Position numbers and translations under genes: made by a program. A stretch of DNA of 6,284 bases from Synergistetes bacterium JGI 0000079-D21. Lineage in GTDB: Bacteria; Synergistota; Synergistia; Synergistales; 79-D21. The stretch is taken from positions 9,326 to 15,609 of the forward strand of contig AQRZ01000055.1 in assembly GCA_000402835.1 (NCBI GenBank), given 5' to 3'. The notes beneath the pieces are model-generated. The model was not told the origin of the DNA, made no database searches, and saw only the letters and a list, made by a program, of their open reading frames with translations. Positions 5,889 through 6,284 of this stretch are shown piece by piece (the first letter of the stretch is position 1; the number at the start of each line of letters is the position of its first letter).

Positions 5889-6284
5889 CTAGAGGGCAAG
5901 GTCCGTTTCCTCCCATTCTTTCGATTCCTCCGAACGGAAGAAACGGTTCAATTCCTCTCTTTCCTCCGGTCTTAAAGCCCTTTTGGGCGGTTTGCCGGGT
6001 TCGGTTCCGGGAACGGCGAGCCCTGCGCCCTTCACCCCGATAAAGAGGTCGTACTCATCCTGTGAAATGATCCCGTCCTTCAAAGCACGGATCGCACGCA
6101 GCTCCGAAACGAGGGGAGCTTCCGGCCGGATCTCGTCGTCAAACGGTTGGCCGAACAGACGCTTGGCTTTTTTTAAAACATCAACCTCCAGGACGAGTTC
6201 CCCGACCTTGGCCTGCAGGTCCTTGATCTGGCTTTCGTATTGCTCCGCCACGTCCTTTGGACGGCTCCTGAGGTTGTTCTCCAT
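5889..6284 (-). CDS. IS3 OrfA-like fragment fused to an unrecognised C-terminal tail (5' end outside window)
   Basis: The frame enters from the right edge; the ATG at 6282-6284 is probably internal. The first ~42 visible residues, with NNLRSRPKD and QIKDLQAKVGELVLEVDVL, are the linker and leucine-zipper coiled coil of an IS3-family OrfA, through which such transposase subunits multimerise. In an ordinary element OrfA would end soon after this and OrfB would follow in the -1 frame. Here the 0 frame instead stays open for some 90 residues (about 43-131) of hydrophilic, Glu/Arg-rich sequence that I cannot place, ending RSEESKEWEETDLAL. No OrfB is found downstream. The tail has sensible codon use, so it may be the end of another gene joined in frame, or a divergent OrfA relative. 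A short stretch, ELRAIRALKDGIISQDEYDL (61-80), faintly recalls SHOCT-type motifs. An expressed product is uncertain. Confidence 0.55.
   Translation of the reverse strand: MENNLRSRPKDVAEQYESQIKDLQAKVGELVLEVDVLKKAKRLFGQPFDDEIRPEAPLVSELRAIRALKDGIISQDEYDLFIGVKGAGLAVPGTEPGKPPKRALRPEEREELNRFFRSEESKEWEETDLAL
6168..6177 (-). other. Slippery run, possible IS3-type -1 frameshift site
   Basis: On the minus strand the codons GTT TTA AAA AAA GCC contain T TTA AAA (6177-6171) and A AAA AAA (6174-6168), both in the phase of X XXY YYZ slippery heptamers. They lie just after the OrfA coiled coil, where IS3 elements place the OrfA-OrfB frameshift. In the -1 frame only nine codons follow before TGA, so frameshifting here would now give a short product. 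It looks like a relic of the original OrfA-OrfB junction. Confidence 0.5.

Noticed and set aside
1..6284. Composite transposon bounded by the two IS3 pieces
   Set aside because: Both pieces are broken, differ in sequence, and no terminal inverted repeats or target duplications can be seen within the window.
1..6284. CRISPR arrays, tRNA, rRNA or riboswitches
   Set aside because: No regularly spaced repeats, cloverleaf with conserved TTCGA-type loop, or recognisable aptamer was seen on either strand.

Overview
The window is GC-rich bacterial DNA with tightly packed genes. It has Shine-Dalgarno sites, sigma70-like promoters and two scars of IS3-family insertion sequences, one at each edge. Codon use and the mix of genes (acetoacetate-decarboxylase-like protein, SDR, CDP-glycerol-type transferase, HigBA) would fit an environmental Gram-negative such as a Desulfobacterota/Deltaproteobacteria-like anaerobe. 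That assignment is an impression; there is no marker gene to fix it.

Layout. Positions 1-592 (minus) hold a decayed IS3-family transposase: an OrfA piece, then an OrfB piece carrying two of the three DDE residues, with segments missing and the reading frame broken. At 694-1881 (plus) lies a 395-residue polytopic membrane protein made of two tandem copies of a six-helix unit. Converging on it from the minus strand is a two-gene operon: an acetoacetate-decarboxylase-superfamily protein (2724-3524) followed after 19 bases by a short-chain dehydrogenase/reductase (1898-2704). A good promoter lies at 3606-3634. Upstream, same strand, is a single-domain glycerophosphotransferase-like enzyme (3655-4914) of the TagB/TagF type. 

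The right third is accessory DNA. It holds a vestige of an ADP-ribosylglycohydrolase gene (5011-5113, start and end joined, middle lost), then a complete toxin-antitoxin pair, higB (5207-5560) and higA (5557-5835), overlapping by ATGA and preceded by a promoter with a palindromic operator. Last comes the 3' part of an IS3 OrfA-like reading frame (5889-6284, minus) that runs through a frameshift-type slippery run into an unrelated-looking tail.

How the parts may work together. The decarboxylase and SDR are probably co-transcribed and could act in sequence on a beta-keto acid or its ketone; the substrate is not visible. The transferase could decorate a surface polymer. HigBA is a self-contained, autoregulated module. 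I see no clearly new multi-gene system. The most unusual items are the internally duplicated membrane protein, the OrfA-tail fusion at the right edge, and the collapsed ADP-ribosylglycohydrolase next to HigBA.
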